NCBI GenBank assembly: GCA_019750135.1
Contig: JAIEOV010000083.1
Location: 1 to 64,000, forward strand
Source: Reyranella sp.
Lineage (GTDB): Bacteria; Pseudomonadota; Alphaproteobacteria; Reyranellales; Reyranellaceae
Length of the DNA stretch: 64,000 nucleotides
Direction: 5' to 3'
Numbering within the stretch: position 1 is the first letter of the stretch; each line of letters begins with the position of its first letter. The notes under the pieces are model-generated. The model saw only the letters and a program-made list of their open reading frames with translations. It made no database searches and had not been told where the DNA came from. Positions 34,838 through 42,133 of the stretch are shown piece after piece. The position numbers and the translations under genes are program-made.

Positions 34838-35800
34838 TCAGACAGATTGCCGAAGATCCGCCAGCAGGCGCCGCAAGGCCGCCTTCTCGCGCGCCGGACG
34901 GAACAATGGCTTGAGCCGCGCCAATGCCTTGCCCAGCGTCGCGACAAAGTTCGAATCGCTCTCGAGCCGCTGGAGAAGGCGGGCGAGCGCCTGGGTGTCG
35001 CCAACCGGGAAGTAGCCGCGATAGTCGGCGCCGAGCAGCCCGACGTTGCCGTCCACCCGTGATGCCAATACGGGCACGCCGGCGACGATCGCTTCAGACA
35101 CCACGTTGGCGCCGCCTTCGCTCAGCGAGGAGATGACCATGGCGTGGCTGCGCGCCAGCAGCCGGCGCACGGCGGCAGGTGGAACGTCGCCATGCCACTG
35201 GTAGCGCGCATTGACGGCCATCTCGGCCTGGGCCCGCCCGGCCCATTCCGCCGTATAGGCGCGGCCGACCTGCTCGATGCCAATCCGGCTTTCGGCCGGC
35301 AGAAGACGCGCTGCTTCCGCGGCGCGCAGCGGATCCTTCACGTCGCGTAGATGACCGATCACCGAGACCACGACAGCCCGGCGGCTCGGCAGGCGCGGCT
35401 GTGCCAAAGGTGGGGCCGATTGATGGATCACATGGAGGCGCGCGTGCAGCGGGTTGGGCACCGCCTTCCAGGCGAGATCGTTCAAGGCGACGAGCCGGTC
35501 AGCCCGCTCCATCGACCGCAATGTCGGCCTGGGATCACTGTCGAGGTATTCATAAATGTCGGTGCCGCTCAGCTGCAGCACCACCGGTCGCGTCGGGAAG
35601 CGAGCCTTGAAACCTTCGATCGCGGCGGCGCTGCGCCAGGCATGCACCGCCACCATCAGGTCGGCGGCGCTGCCGTCGTACTCATTGGCGACGCGCACAC
35701 GATGACCGAGCTGCCGCAGGATCCCCGCCCAGCGCGAGGCGGCCACGCGATTACCGGTATGTGCCGTCGGACCGGACGGTGTGATAAGGACGATCTTCAT
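34838..35800 (-). CDS. senB: Selenosugar synthase SenB (glycosyltransferase)
   Basis: The 320-residue protein opens MKIVLITPSGPTAHTGNRVA and ASRWAGILRQLGHRV, the distinctive N-terminus of the SenB-type glycosyltransferase. The GT-B fold continues with VVSVIGHLRDVKDPLRAA and SSLSEGGANVVSEAIVAGVP, the glycosyltransferase nucleotide-sugar site. SenB couples selenophosphate to UDP-GlcNAc to make a selenosugar, the selenium donor for selenoneine. Its partner senA is divergent, and both ATGs share the palindrome CATG at 35798-35801. A GTG four codons upstream is an alternative start. Assigned from sequence pattern and the adjacent SenA. Confidence 0.85.
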   Translation of the reverse strand: MKIVLITPSGPTAHTGNRVAASRWAGILRQLGHRVRVANEYDGSAADLMVAVHAWRSAAAIEGFKARFPTRPVVLQLSGTDIYEYLDSDPRPTLRSMERADRLVALNDLAWKAVPNPLHARLHVIHQSAPPLAQPRLPSRRAVVVSVIGHLRDVKDPLRAAEAARLLPAESRIGIEQVGRAYTAEWAGRAQAEMAVNARYQWHGDVPPAAVRRLLARSHAMVISSLSEGGANVVSEAIVAGVPVLASRVDGNVGLLGADYRGYFPVGDTQALARLLQRLESDSNFVATLGKALARLKPLFRPAREKAALRRLLADLRQSV

Positions 35801-37124
35801 GGACCAGGCCACGCAGGACCACCGCCCGACCAGCGGATCTTCCGCCGGCGAACTGTTGGCGCAACTGCGCGAGGCCCGTCATCGCACCGAGCGCTTGACG
35901 GAAGATCTGTCATCTCAGGAATTGATGGGACCGTACCTCGGCATCGTCAATCCCGTGCTGTGGGAGATCGGCCACGTCGCCTGGTTCCACGAGTACTGGA
36001 CCTTGCGCCATGCCGCAGGCCGCGCGCCCCTGATCGAGCGCTGCGACCGGCTGTGGGATTCGAGCGCGGTGGCGCACGCCACACGCTGGCATCTCGACCT
36101 TCCCGACCGCGCCGGCACCTGGCGCTACATGGCCGACGTGCTGGCGCGCCAGGAAGACGGGTTGGCCGGCGGCATCGACCAGACGGCGCGCTACTTCTAC
36201 GACCTCGCCATTCGTCACGAGGACATGCATGTCGAGGCGCTGACCTACATGCGCCAGACGCTGAGCTACGCGCCGCCCCACGACCTCGGCATCGCTGGCC
36301 GGCCACACGCCGGCCCGCTGCCGGGCGATGCCGCCGTGCCAGGCGGTCGCTGGCGGCTCGGCTCGACCGCCGACGACGGCTTCATCTTCGACAACGAGAA
36401 ATGGGCGCATGAGGCGATACTGAAACCGTTCCGCATCGCCCGCGCGCCGGTGACCAATGCCGAGTTCGCCGCCTTCATCGAAGCGGGCGGCTATCGGACG
36501 CACGAATTCTGGAGCGATGCCGGCTGGACATGGCGCGAGCAGCACGGCGCCGAGCACCCCGTCTACTGGCAGGGCAAGCGCGACGGCGTCTGGACGGTGC
36601 GCCGCTATCGTACCGTCGAGGAGCTGGCGCCGCACGCCCCTGTCGTGTTCGTGAACTGGTTCGAAGCCGACGCCTGGTGCCGCTGGGCCAAGCGCCGGCT
36701 GCCGAGCGAAGCCGAATGGGAAGCCGCGGCGATCGGCCTGCCGACGCCCGACGGCGCCCGTCTCGCGGACCAGCGCCGTCGCTGGCCGTGGGGCGCCGAG
36801 CCGCCGACGCCGGCGCGCGCCAACCTCGACTTCGCCTTCGACGGGACAGTCGATGTCGCGGCGCTTGCCGAGGGCGACAGCGCCTTCGGCTGCCGCCAGA
36901 TGATCGGCAATGTCTGGGAATGGACGGCGTCCGACTTCCTGCCCTTCGCAGGCTTCGATGCCGATCCCTACAAGGACTACTCGCAGCCGTGGTTCGGCAG
37001 CCGCAAGGTGCTGCGCGGCGGTTGCTGGGCGACCAGCGCGCGCATCGCCCGGCCGGCCTACCGCAACTTCTTCACGCCGGACCGCAGCGACGTGTTCGCC
37101 GGCTTCCGGACCTGCGCGATCTGA
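35799..37124 (+). CDS. senA: Selenoneine synthase SenA (EgtB-like)
   Basis: The 441-residue protein has a DinB-like N-terminal domain (about 20-190) with iron-binding histidines expected in IGHVAWFHEYW and RHEDMHVEAL, then a formylglycine-generating/EgtB sulfatase-modifying domain (about 195-441) with NAEFAAFIEAGGY, RLPSEAEWEAAA and MIGNVWEWTASDFLPF. EgtB-type enzymes form the C-S bond of ergothioneine; SenA forms the C-Se bond between hercynine and a selenosugar. The SenA reading is chosen over EgtB because senB is its immediate neighbour. The ribosome site AAGGA lies 8 nt upstream, inside senB. A hercynine-forming EgtD is not in the window. Confidence 0.88.
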   Translation: MDQATQDHRPTSGSSAGELLAQLREARHRTERLTEDLSSQELMGPYLGIVNPVLWEIGHVAWFHEYWTLRHAAGRAPLIERCDRLWDSSAVAHATRWHLDLPDRAGTWRYMADVLARQEDGLAGGIDQTARYFYDLAIRHEDMHVEALTYMRQTLSYAPPHDLGIAGRPHAGPLPGDAAVPGGRWRLGSTADDGFIFDNEKWAHEAILKPFRIARAPVTNAEFAAFIEAGGYRTHEFWSDAGWTWREQHGAEHPVYWQGKRDGVWTVRRYRTVEELAPHAPVVFVNWFEADAWCRWAKRRLPSEAEWEAAAIGLPTPDGARLADQRRRWPWGAEPPTPARANLDFAFDGTVDVAALAEGDSAFGCRQMIGNVWEWTASDFLPFAGFDADPYKDYSQPWFGSRKVLRGGCWATSARIARPAYRNFFTPDRSDVFAGFRTCAI

Positions 37125-37129
37125 CGACC

Positions 37130-37348
37130 ATGGATGCCCTCACCGCTTTCGGCCTGTTCTCCGTGACCACCATGGTGGCCTGCTACGCCCTCGAGGATCG
37201 CAGCCATTGGTTCATCCTGGGCTTCGCCGCTTCTTGCGCCCTTGCATCGATCTACGGCTTCCTCCAAGGCGCGTGGCCGTTCGGACTCGTGGAGGGCGTC
37301 TGGACCTTCATCGCGCTGCACCGGTGGCGGGTACGGAAGACGGCCTGA
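37130..37348 (+). CDS. Small two- to three-helix membrane protein downstream of senA
   Basis: The 72-residue protein MDALTAFGLFSVTTMVACYA continues LEDRSHWFILGFAASCALAS and IYGFLQGAWPFGLVEGVWTF. It has three hydrophobic segments and a basic C-terminus (LHRWRVRKTA). It starts 5 nt after the senA stop, suggesting co-transcription. Similar short proteins are widespread in proteobacteria and I know no function for them. A link to selenium metabolism is only positional. Confidence 0.7.
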   Translation: MDALTAFGLFSVTTMVACYALEDRSHWFILGFAASCALASIYGFLQGAWPFGLVEGVWTFIALHRWRVRKTA

Positions 37349-37369
37349 CCTAACACTCATTGAGAGCCA

Positions 37370-37621
37370 TCAAAGCCTCTCCCTACCAACGAGTCCAAAG
37401 TCGATCTCATCGTGGAGATTGTCACGCCTGATCTCCCCGATGAGGTCGGCAAGATCATAGAAAGTTGGCCGCAGCGGCTCGATGACGATGCGGCCCCGCT
37501 CTTCTCGAATGTCGACGGGATCATCGATTTCGAGCTTTGCTTCCTTAAGAATGTTCGCCGGAATTCGGATAGAGGCTCCATTGCGCCATTTTTTGACGAC
37601 CGCTCGCATTGAAGCTTTCAT
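37370..37621 (-). CDS. Orphan MazE/AbrB-type antitoxin
   Basis: The 83-residue protein contains MRAVVKKWRNGASIRIPANI, the AbrB/SpoVT swapped-hairpin DNA-binding motif of MazE antitoxins, followed by IDDPVDIREERGRIVIEPL and a C-terminal toxin-binding-like tail (YDLADLIGEI, HDEIDFG). Met5 matches the usual family start. A mazF toxin would normally follow immediately downstream (below 37370), but only 21 bp separate it from the convergent small membrane-protein gene. It is therefore an orphan or its toxin was lost. It might act as a plain repressor. Confidence 0.8.
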   Translation of the reverse strand: MKASMRAVVKKWRNGASIRIPANILKEAKLEIDDPVDIREERGRIVIEPLRPTFYDLADLIGEIRRDNLHDEIDFGLVGRERL

Positions 37622-37687
37622 TTTGCTGTAACGAACTGCCGATGAATGACGTCTCCCGCTTGATGCATGTCAAGTTGGAGAAGCGCG

Positions 37688-38569
37688 ATGATCAGGTTGG
37701 TATGGCTGGCTGCTTGCCTTCTCTGCGCCGCGACGGCTCTCGCACAGGCGGTGGAATGTCCAGGCGGCCCGCCAGGATTCATCAAGGCTGAAGGCAGCGG
37801 ATGCAAACTGTGGAACTTATGTCCGCAGCTTCAGGAAAAGGTCATGTGGTCCGGCGACTGTGTCGACGGCTTCGCTGAAGGGACGGGCGTGGCGGCGTCG
37901 TTCCTGGCCGGCGACCCAGACGATCGTTACGAAGGACATCTCCGCCGCGGCAAGGCCGAAGGGTATGGTGTCATGACCTGGCCGACCGGCGCGCGTTATG
38001 AAGGCGCGTGGGCAAAAGGGGAGCGTAACGGTCACGGCACCCTGACTTGGGAAGACGGCTCCCGCTACATCGGAGACTGGCGAAACAACGAACCGAACGG
38101 ACGCGGCGTGGAGACCTGGGCGGACGGGACACGCTATGAGGGCGAGTTTCGCGGCTACAAATGGCACGGTCGAGGAGTCTTTACCCGGCTCAACGGAGAC
38201 CGATATGACGGCGAGTGGCGCAACGGCCGCGCAAACGGACGCGGAGTCATGACGTACTCCGACGGCCTCCGCTACGAAGGAGAGTGGCGCAACAGTCAGT
38301 TCAATGGCCGTGGCGTCTACAGCTTCGTCAATGGAGCCTGGTACGAAGGAGAAGTGCGGGACCACGACATCAATGGCTACGGTGTCATGATGTGGCCGAA
38401 CGGCGCCTGGTACAAAGGCGAGTGGCAAAGCGGCAGGCCTGATGGTCCAGGCACGCTCCAGGTCGACGCCGATACCTTCACGGGAACGTGGCGAGCCGGT
38501 TGCCTCCGACTAGATGGAAGACTCGAGGCCTCGCTCATCACGAGCGACGCTGAATGCAATCAACAATAG
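37688..38569 (+). CDS. Secreted MORN-repeat protein (second copy)
   Basis: The 293-residue protein starts at ATG 37688 behind GGAG. The signal peptide MIRLVWLAACLLCAATALAQ is followed by a cysteine-containing N-domain (ECPGGPPGF, SGCKLWNLCPQ, WSGDCVDGF) and eight or so MORN repeats (YEGEWRNGRANGRGVMTYSD type) from residue 77 to 265. It resembles the MORN protein at 1761-2546 in layout but has extra cysteines and is longer. It is probably a periplasmic or surface scaffold. It converges on the GDSL-like gene, stops one base apart. Confidence 0.85.
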   Translation: MIRLVWLAACLLCAATALAQAVECPGGPPGFIKAEGSGCKLWNLCPQLQEKVMWSGDCVDGFAEGTGVAASFLAGDPDDRYEGHLRRGKAEGYGVMTWPTGARYEGAWAKGERNGHGTLTWEDGSRYIGDWRNNEPNGRGVETWADGTRYEGEFRGYKWHGRGVFTRLNGDRYDGEWRNGRANGRGVMTYSDGLRYEGEWRNSQFNGRGVYSFVNGAWYEGEVRDHDINGYGVMMWPNGAWYKGEWQSGRPDGPGTLQVDADTFTGTWRAGCLRLDGRLEASLITSDAECNQQ

Positions 38570-38570
38570 C

Positions 38571-39812
38571 TCACGGCTTCTTCTGCAGTCCCCACGTCTC
38601 GGCAAGCTGGGCCGCGATGCGCGCCGCCATCATGCGGTTGCCCGGGCTCTCCGCCTTGTCGTCGCGCCAGTAGTGGATGTGGTCGGCGTAGATCGTGCCC
38701 TTCTCGTTGGCGAAGATGTCGCCCAGGTCGTAGATCGCGAGCCCGCGCTCGCGCAGGGTCAGCAGGCCCGCCACCATCTTGCGATAGATGTCGCGGTAGG
38801 AGAGGTCGCCGACGAGGCGCTTCTCGTCGTCGGTCAGGGTCTTGCCATAGGCCGGCGCCGGCTGGATGAAGAACGCCGACTTGAGATTGTACTCGCGCGC
38901 CAGCACCTCGGTGGCGCGCAGGTACTTCTGGTAGAGGCCGAGCTGGACGGCGAACTCGCGGTCGGCGTCGCGGCGGATCTCCTCGGGCATGTGAAAGATG
39001 CTGTTGAGCGTTGTCTTCTTGCTCGACTTGAAGATGTCCTGGCCCTTGGCCGCCTGCTCGATGCCGCGCACCACCAGATAGGCCGCGTGGCTGTGGCCCA
39101 GCACCGGCATGGCCGCCAGCGAACCCGCCAGCCGCCCCATCACCCAGCCGATGGCGGCATCGCCGAAATTCTCGTCGGCGACGAAGGGATTGACCTCGAT
39201 GAAGTTGCTGAGCGGCCGCTCCAGCCGCTCCTCGGCGCCGGGCCAGAAGAAGTAGTGCTCGTTGAAGCCGCCGAGATTGACCACGGCATCGACCGAGGTC
39301 GCGTACATGGCGAACAGGATGAAGGGCTGCGGCTCCTTCCAGGCGCCGTCGCCGCCGTTCAGCACCAGCCACGGCTTGCCGTTGGGGCTGACGTATTTCT
39401 TGTTCAGCTCCTCCTCGAGATAGCGCGGCGCCGGCGGCGCGGAATTCTGGGCGAGCTGCGAGGCGACCGAGCCGCCGCTCAGGATGACGGTGTAGCGCTC
39501 GGGATTGCGGACCGTCGGATAGTCGGGCCCGTACAGGCCGATGTTGTTGACCCACGGCTGGCCGCACGGCGGGTTGGCGTGGTGCACGAAGCCGACATAG
39601 GGATGCGGATAGAGCGTGTCGACGTAGCGGCAGGTCGTGCCCTTGGTGGCGTCGCGCAGATAGGTGTTCTGGGTGCGCTCGAAGAGCTGCGCCGCAGGCG
39701 TGTAGCGGCCGTCCTCGATGAACAGCCAGGCGATGGCCGCGAGCTCGATCGCCGCCAAGGCCAGCACGATACCGAAGAGGGCCGATATCCAGCCAAAAAT
39801 ACGCTGCTTCAT
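38571..39812 (-). CDS. Membrane-anchored GDSL/SGNH hydrolase-like protein
   Basis: The 413-residue protein has one N-terminal transmembrane helix (GWISALFGIVLALAAIELAA, residues 7-26) and a large periplasmic domain. The motif VILSGGSVASQLAQN (about residue 110) resembles block I of SGNH hydrolases, and later VLGHSHAAYLVVRG and a C-terminal IYADHIHYWRDDKAESPGNR gives a D..H catalytic pair candidate. Such proteins often modify surface polysaccharides. Catalysis is inferred. A hairpin terminator of the upstream glcG-like gene lies right before its start. Confidence 0.65.
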   Translation of the reverse strand: MKQRIFGWISALFGIVLALAAIELAAIAWLFIEDGRYTPAAQLFERTQNTYLRDATKGTTCRYVDTLYPHPYVGFVHHANPPCGQPWVNNIGLYGPDYPTVRNPERYTVILSGGSVASQLAQNSAPPAPRYLEEELNKKYVSPNGKPWLVLNGGDGAWKEPQPFILFAMYATSVDAVVNLGGFNEHYFFWPGAEERLERPLSNFIEVNPFVADENFGDAAIGWVMGRLAGSLAAMPVLGHSHAAYLVVRGIEQAAKGQDIFKSSKKTTLNSIFHMPEEIRRDADREFAVQLGLYQKYLRATEVLAREYNLKSAFFIQPAPAYGKTLTDDEKRLVGDLSYRDIYRKMVAGLLTLRERGLAIYDLGDIFANEKGTIYADHIHYWRDDKAESPGNRMMAARIAAQLAETWGLQKKP

Positions 39813-39814
39813 CA

Positions 39815-39846
39815 GATAAAAGTCCGCCCGAACGAGTCGGGCGGAC
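39815..39846 (-). terminator. Rho-independent terminator after the HbpS/GlcG gene
   Basis: On the minus strand GTCCGCCCGA-CTCGT-TCGGGCGGAC forms a perfect 10-bp stem followed immediately by TTTTATC. It lies 62 nt beyond the stop of the gene at 39908-40396 and just before the start of the GDSL-like gene, so it separates their transcripts. Confidence 0.85.
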
Positions 39847-39907
39847 TATACCGGCGGAGGGCCCGGCGACAAGGCGGCGCGATGCCCTACTTGCGCGCCC
39901 TGTGTCT

Positions 39908-40396
39908 TTATTTGGCCGCTGCCGCCCCCGCCATCGCAACCTCGGCGTCCTGGTTGGCCATCACGCCCGAGACGCCGATGGCGCCGATGATCTTGCCGTC
40001 GACGACGATGGGCACGCCGCCTTCCAGCGGCGTGGCGCCCTTGACGGCGAGCAGCCGCAGGTTGGCGCCGCCCTGCGCGATGGCGTCCTGCAGGGCCTTG
40101 GTCGGCCGCTTGAAATTGTTGGCCGTCACCGCCTTGCCGATGGCGATATCGACGCTTGCATGCTGCGTCTTGTCGATCTTGGAAAAGGCCGCGAGCTGGC
40201 CGGCGCTGTCGACGATGGCGATGGCGACCGGCCAGTTGTTCTTCTTGGCCTCGGCCTCGGCGGCGGCCATCGCCTTCTTGGCGGCATCGAAGGTGATGGG
40301 CGGGCCGTAGGCCGGCGTTGGCGGCGGCGCCTGGGCGAAAAGCGGTGACGCGACGAAGCTGGCCGCAACGGCGGCCGCGATCATGAGCCTGTGCAT
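39908..40396 (-). CDS. HbpS/GlcG family heme-binding-like protein, secreted
   Basis: The 162-residue protein has a signal peptide (MHRLMIAAAVAASFVASPLFAQ cut after FAQ) and the GlcG/HbpS fold: ITFDAAKKAMAAAEAEAKKN, VAIAIVDSAGQLAAFSKID and the C-terminal GGVPIVVDGKIIGAIGVSG, the family hallmark. HbpS binds haem or protects against redox stress; GlcG relatives occur in glycolate loci. No glycolate genes are nearby, so the role is open. A clear terminator follows at 39815-39846. Confidence 0.88.
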   Translation of the reverse strand: MHRLMIAAAVAASFVASPLFAQAPPPTPAYGPPITFDAAKKAMAAAEAEAKKNNWPVAIAIVDSAGQLAAFSKIDKTQHASVDIAIGKAVTANNFKRPTKALQDAIAQGGANLRLLAVKGATPLEGGVPIVVDGKIIGAIGVSGVMANQDAEVAMAGAAAAK

Positions 40397-40546
40397 GGAT
40401 GTTTTCTCCCTGGTTTCCGTCTCTGCGAACGGCCCGGAGACTATGAACGACGTGTCGGTCTCGGGCAGTTCAACCAGCGGTCACATTCAGGTGACTCTTC
40501 TGCTCGCCCTCGCCGTGAGACGCGTCGGCCCGTCAGGCTCCTCTCC

Positions 40547-40618
40547 ACCGCTAGGGGGAGAGGTTGGGTGAGGAGGCAACGCACGTCACCTTCACCTTGC
40601 CTTTCCCCCTAGCGGGGC
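40547..40618. repeat. Inverted repeat element (CTAGGGGGAG family)
   Basis: CCGCTAGGGGGAGAG near 40548-40563 is mirrored by CTTTCCCCCTAGCGG near 40601-40615. Between them is TTGGGTGAGG and related sequence. It belongs to a non-coding 425-bp stretch upstream of the HbpS/GlcG gene and downstream of the ABC ATPase gene. Confidence 0.6.
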
Positions 40619-40644
40619 AGGGCTGTCGCGTATGGCCATTTTCC

Positions 40645-40764
40645 CGTCATCCCGAGCGGAGCCGCCCGACGGGCGGCGCAGTCGAGGGACCTCTTTTTGT
40701 CGATGCATCAACAAAACAGGTCCCTCCGCTCCGCCTCGCTACGCTCGGCTCCGGTCGGGATGAC
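40645..40764. repeat. Long imperfect inverted repeat (GTCATCCCGAGCGGAG family)
   Basis: The left arm starts CGTCATCCCGAGCGGAGCC and ends in GAGGGACCT. The right arm starts AGGTCCCTCCGCTCCG and ends GGTCGGGATGACG. The arms are separated by an AT-rich spacer (TCTTTTTGTCGATGC...). A partial copy of the right-arm end (GGTCCCTCGCTAGGCTCGGG) lies at 44784-44805. This looks like a dispersed intergenic palindrome rather than a mobile gene. Confidence 0.7.
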
Positions 40765-40802
40765 GGGGTTTTGCCTGCGTAAGACGGGGGAGGAGAAAGA
40801 AA

Positions 40803-40821
40803 GAGAGAGAGAGAGAGAGAG
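40803..40821. repeat. (GA)n dinucleotide tract
   Basis: About nine GA units run right up to the stop codon of the ABC ATPase gene (TCA at 40822-40824 on the plus strand). Such simple repeats are unusual in this genome type and may vary in length between strains. Because it lies after the stop codon it should not alter the protein. Confidence 0.85.
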
Positions 40822-42123
40822 TCATCCCGGATTGTCGAGGCTGAACACGCCCGTCGTCTCGTCGTAGGCAAAAGCCTCGGCGTAGCGGCCCCAGCCGGTG
40901 ACGGCGCGCAGGGTCTGGTCGGCGAACTGCTCGGACATGTGGTCCTCGAGCTCGTCGCGGAAGCGGCTGGCGGGCGCGCGGTGGTTGCCGCGCTCATCGA
41001 GCACCCGGCGGATGTGGCCGGCGAGCGGGACGTTGGCCAGGAGGTGCTGGGCGAACAGGTGCTTGCGATCGTCGGGCCCGAGATCGACGAAGCGCCGGCC
41101 GGCCTCGGTCAGGCGGATGTCACCCTCTGCCAACTCGGCGAAGCGCATCAGGTGCAGGCTCTCGGCCACCGGGAAGAGATCGTCGATCTCCATCTGCAGG
41201 GTCGCGGCGAGATCGGGCAGGTCGGCGCGCCCGCGATAGGGATCGGCTGCGATCGCCTCCAGCAGGCCGGCCAGCAGGTTGGTGGAGACGCGCGGCAGCA
41301 ACAGCGAGATGCCGCTGCCCGGCAGCGCATGCGCCGGTAGCTGGGCGGCCGGCCTGGAAGTCATCAGCGCGTAGATCTCGTCGACCAGCCGGCGGAAGGC
41401 CGGATCGAGCCGGTTGCGCGGCTGCGGCAGGTCGACGGGAATCTCGGCGGCGACGCGGCCGGGATTGGAGGCCAGCACCAGGATGCGGTCGCTCATCAGC
41501 ACCGCCTCCTCGATGTTGTGCGTCACCAGCAGGATGGACGAGATCGGCAGCCGCCCCTCGTGCCAGAGGTCGAGCAGATCCGTGCGCAAGGTCTCTGCGG
41601 TCAGCACGTCGAGTGCGGAGAAGGCCTCGTCCATCAGCAGCAGCCGGGGATGAACGACCAGCGCGCGGGCAATGCCGACGCGCTGGCGCATGCCGCCCGA
41701 CAGCTCCTTGGGATAGGCGCTTTCGTAGCCGTCGAGGCCGATCAGGTCGATCGCCTCGAGCGCGCGGCGTCGGCGCTCGGCCGGCGCGATGCCCAGCGCC
41801 TCGAGCCCGAGCTCGACATTCTCCTGCACGGTCAGCCAGGGAAACAGCGCGAAGGTCTGGAACACCATCGCGACCTCGCTCGCCGGGCCGGCAACGGCGT
41901 GGCCGTCGATGACGACACGGCCTTCGCTCGCCGGCATGAGGCCGGCGATGATGCGCAGCAACGAGGACTTGCCGCAGCCCGAGCGGCCGAGCAGGGAGAC
42001 GATCTCGCGGTTGGCGAGCTTGAGGCTGACGCCGTCCAGCACCAGCAGGCGCTCGCCGCTGCCCTTGGGATAGGACTGCCGCACCTGGTCGACCTCGACC
42101 AGCGGCTGGTTCATGCCATCCAT
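40822..42123 (-). CDS. ABC transporter ATP-binding protein with AAA-associated C-domain
   Basis: The 433-residue protein has a nitrate/taurine-type ATPase domain at residues 8-245: Walker A GRSGCGKSSLLR, signature LSGGMRQRVGIARAL and Walker B LLLMDEAFSALD. Residues 270-433 form the AAA-associated C-terminal domain seen in one subgroup of these importers. ATG 42123 has AGGAG upstream. The permease gene ends 10 nt upstream, so the two form one transcript. No periplasmic binding-protein gene is in the cluster. Substrate unknown. Confidence 0.9.
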   Translation of the reverse strand: MDGMNQPLVEVDQVRQSYPKGSGERLLVLDGVSLKLANREIVSLLGRSGCGKSSLLRIIAGLMPASEGRVVIDGHAVAGPASEVAMVFQTFALFPWLTVQENVELGLEALGIAPAERRRRALEAIDLIGLDGYESAYPKELSGGMRQRVGIARALVVHPRLLLMDEAFSALDVLTAETLRTDLLDLWHEGRLPISSILLVTHNIEEAVLMSDRILVLASNPGRVAAEIPVDLPQPRNRLDPAFRRLVDEIYALMTSRPAAQLPAHALPGSGISLLLPRVSTNLLAGLLEAIAADPYRGRADLPDLAATLQMEIDDLFPVAESLHLMRFAELAEGDIRLTEAGRRFVDLGPDDRKHLFAQHLLANVPLAGHIRRVLDERGNHRAPASRFRDELEDHMSEQFADQTLRAVTGWGRYAEAFAYDETTGVFSLDNPG

Positions 42124-42133
42124 GTCGCTCTCC

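Noticed and set aside
35799-37124. EgtB ergothioneine synthase
   Set aside because: The fold is shared, but the adjacent SenB-type glycosyltransferase fits SenA better. EgtA/EgtC/EgtD are not in the window.
37370-37621. A complete MazEF toxin-antitoxin system
   Set aside because: Only the antitoxin is present; there is no toxin-sized frame on either side.
40803-40821. CRISPR-like or tandem repeat array
   Set aside because: It is a simple dinucleotide tract without spacers. No regularly spaced direct repeats were seen in the window.
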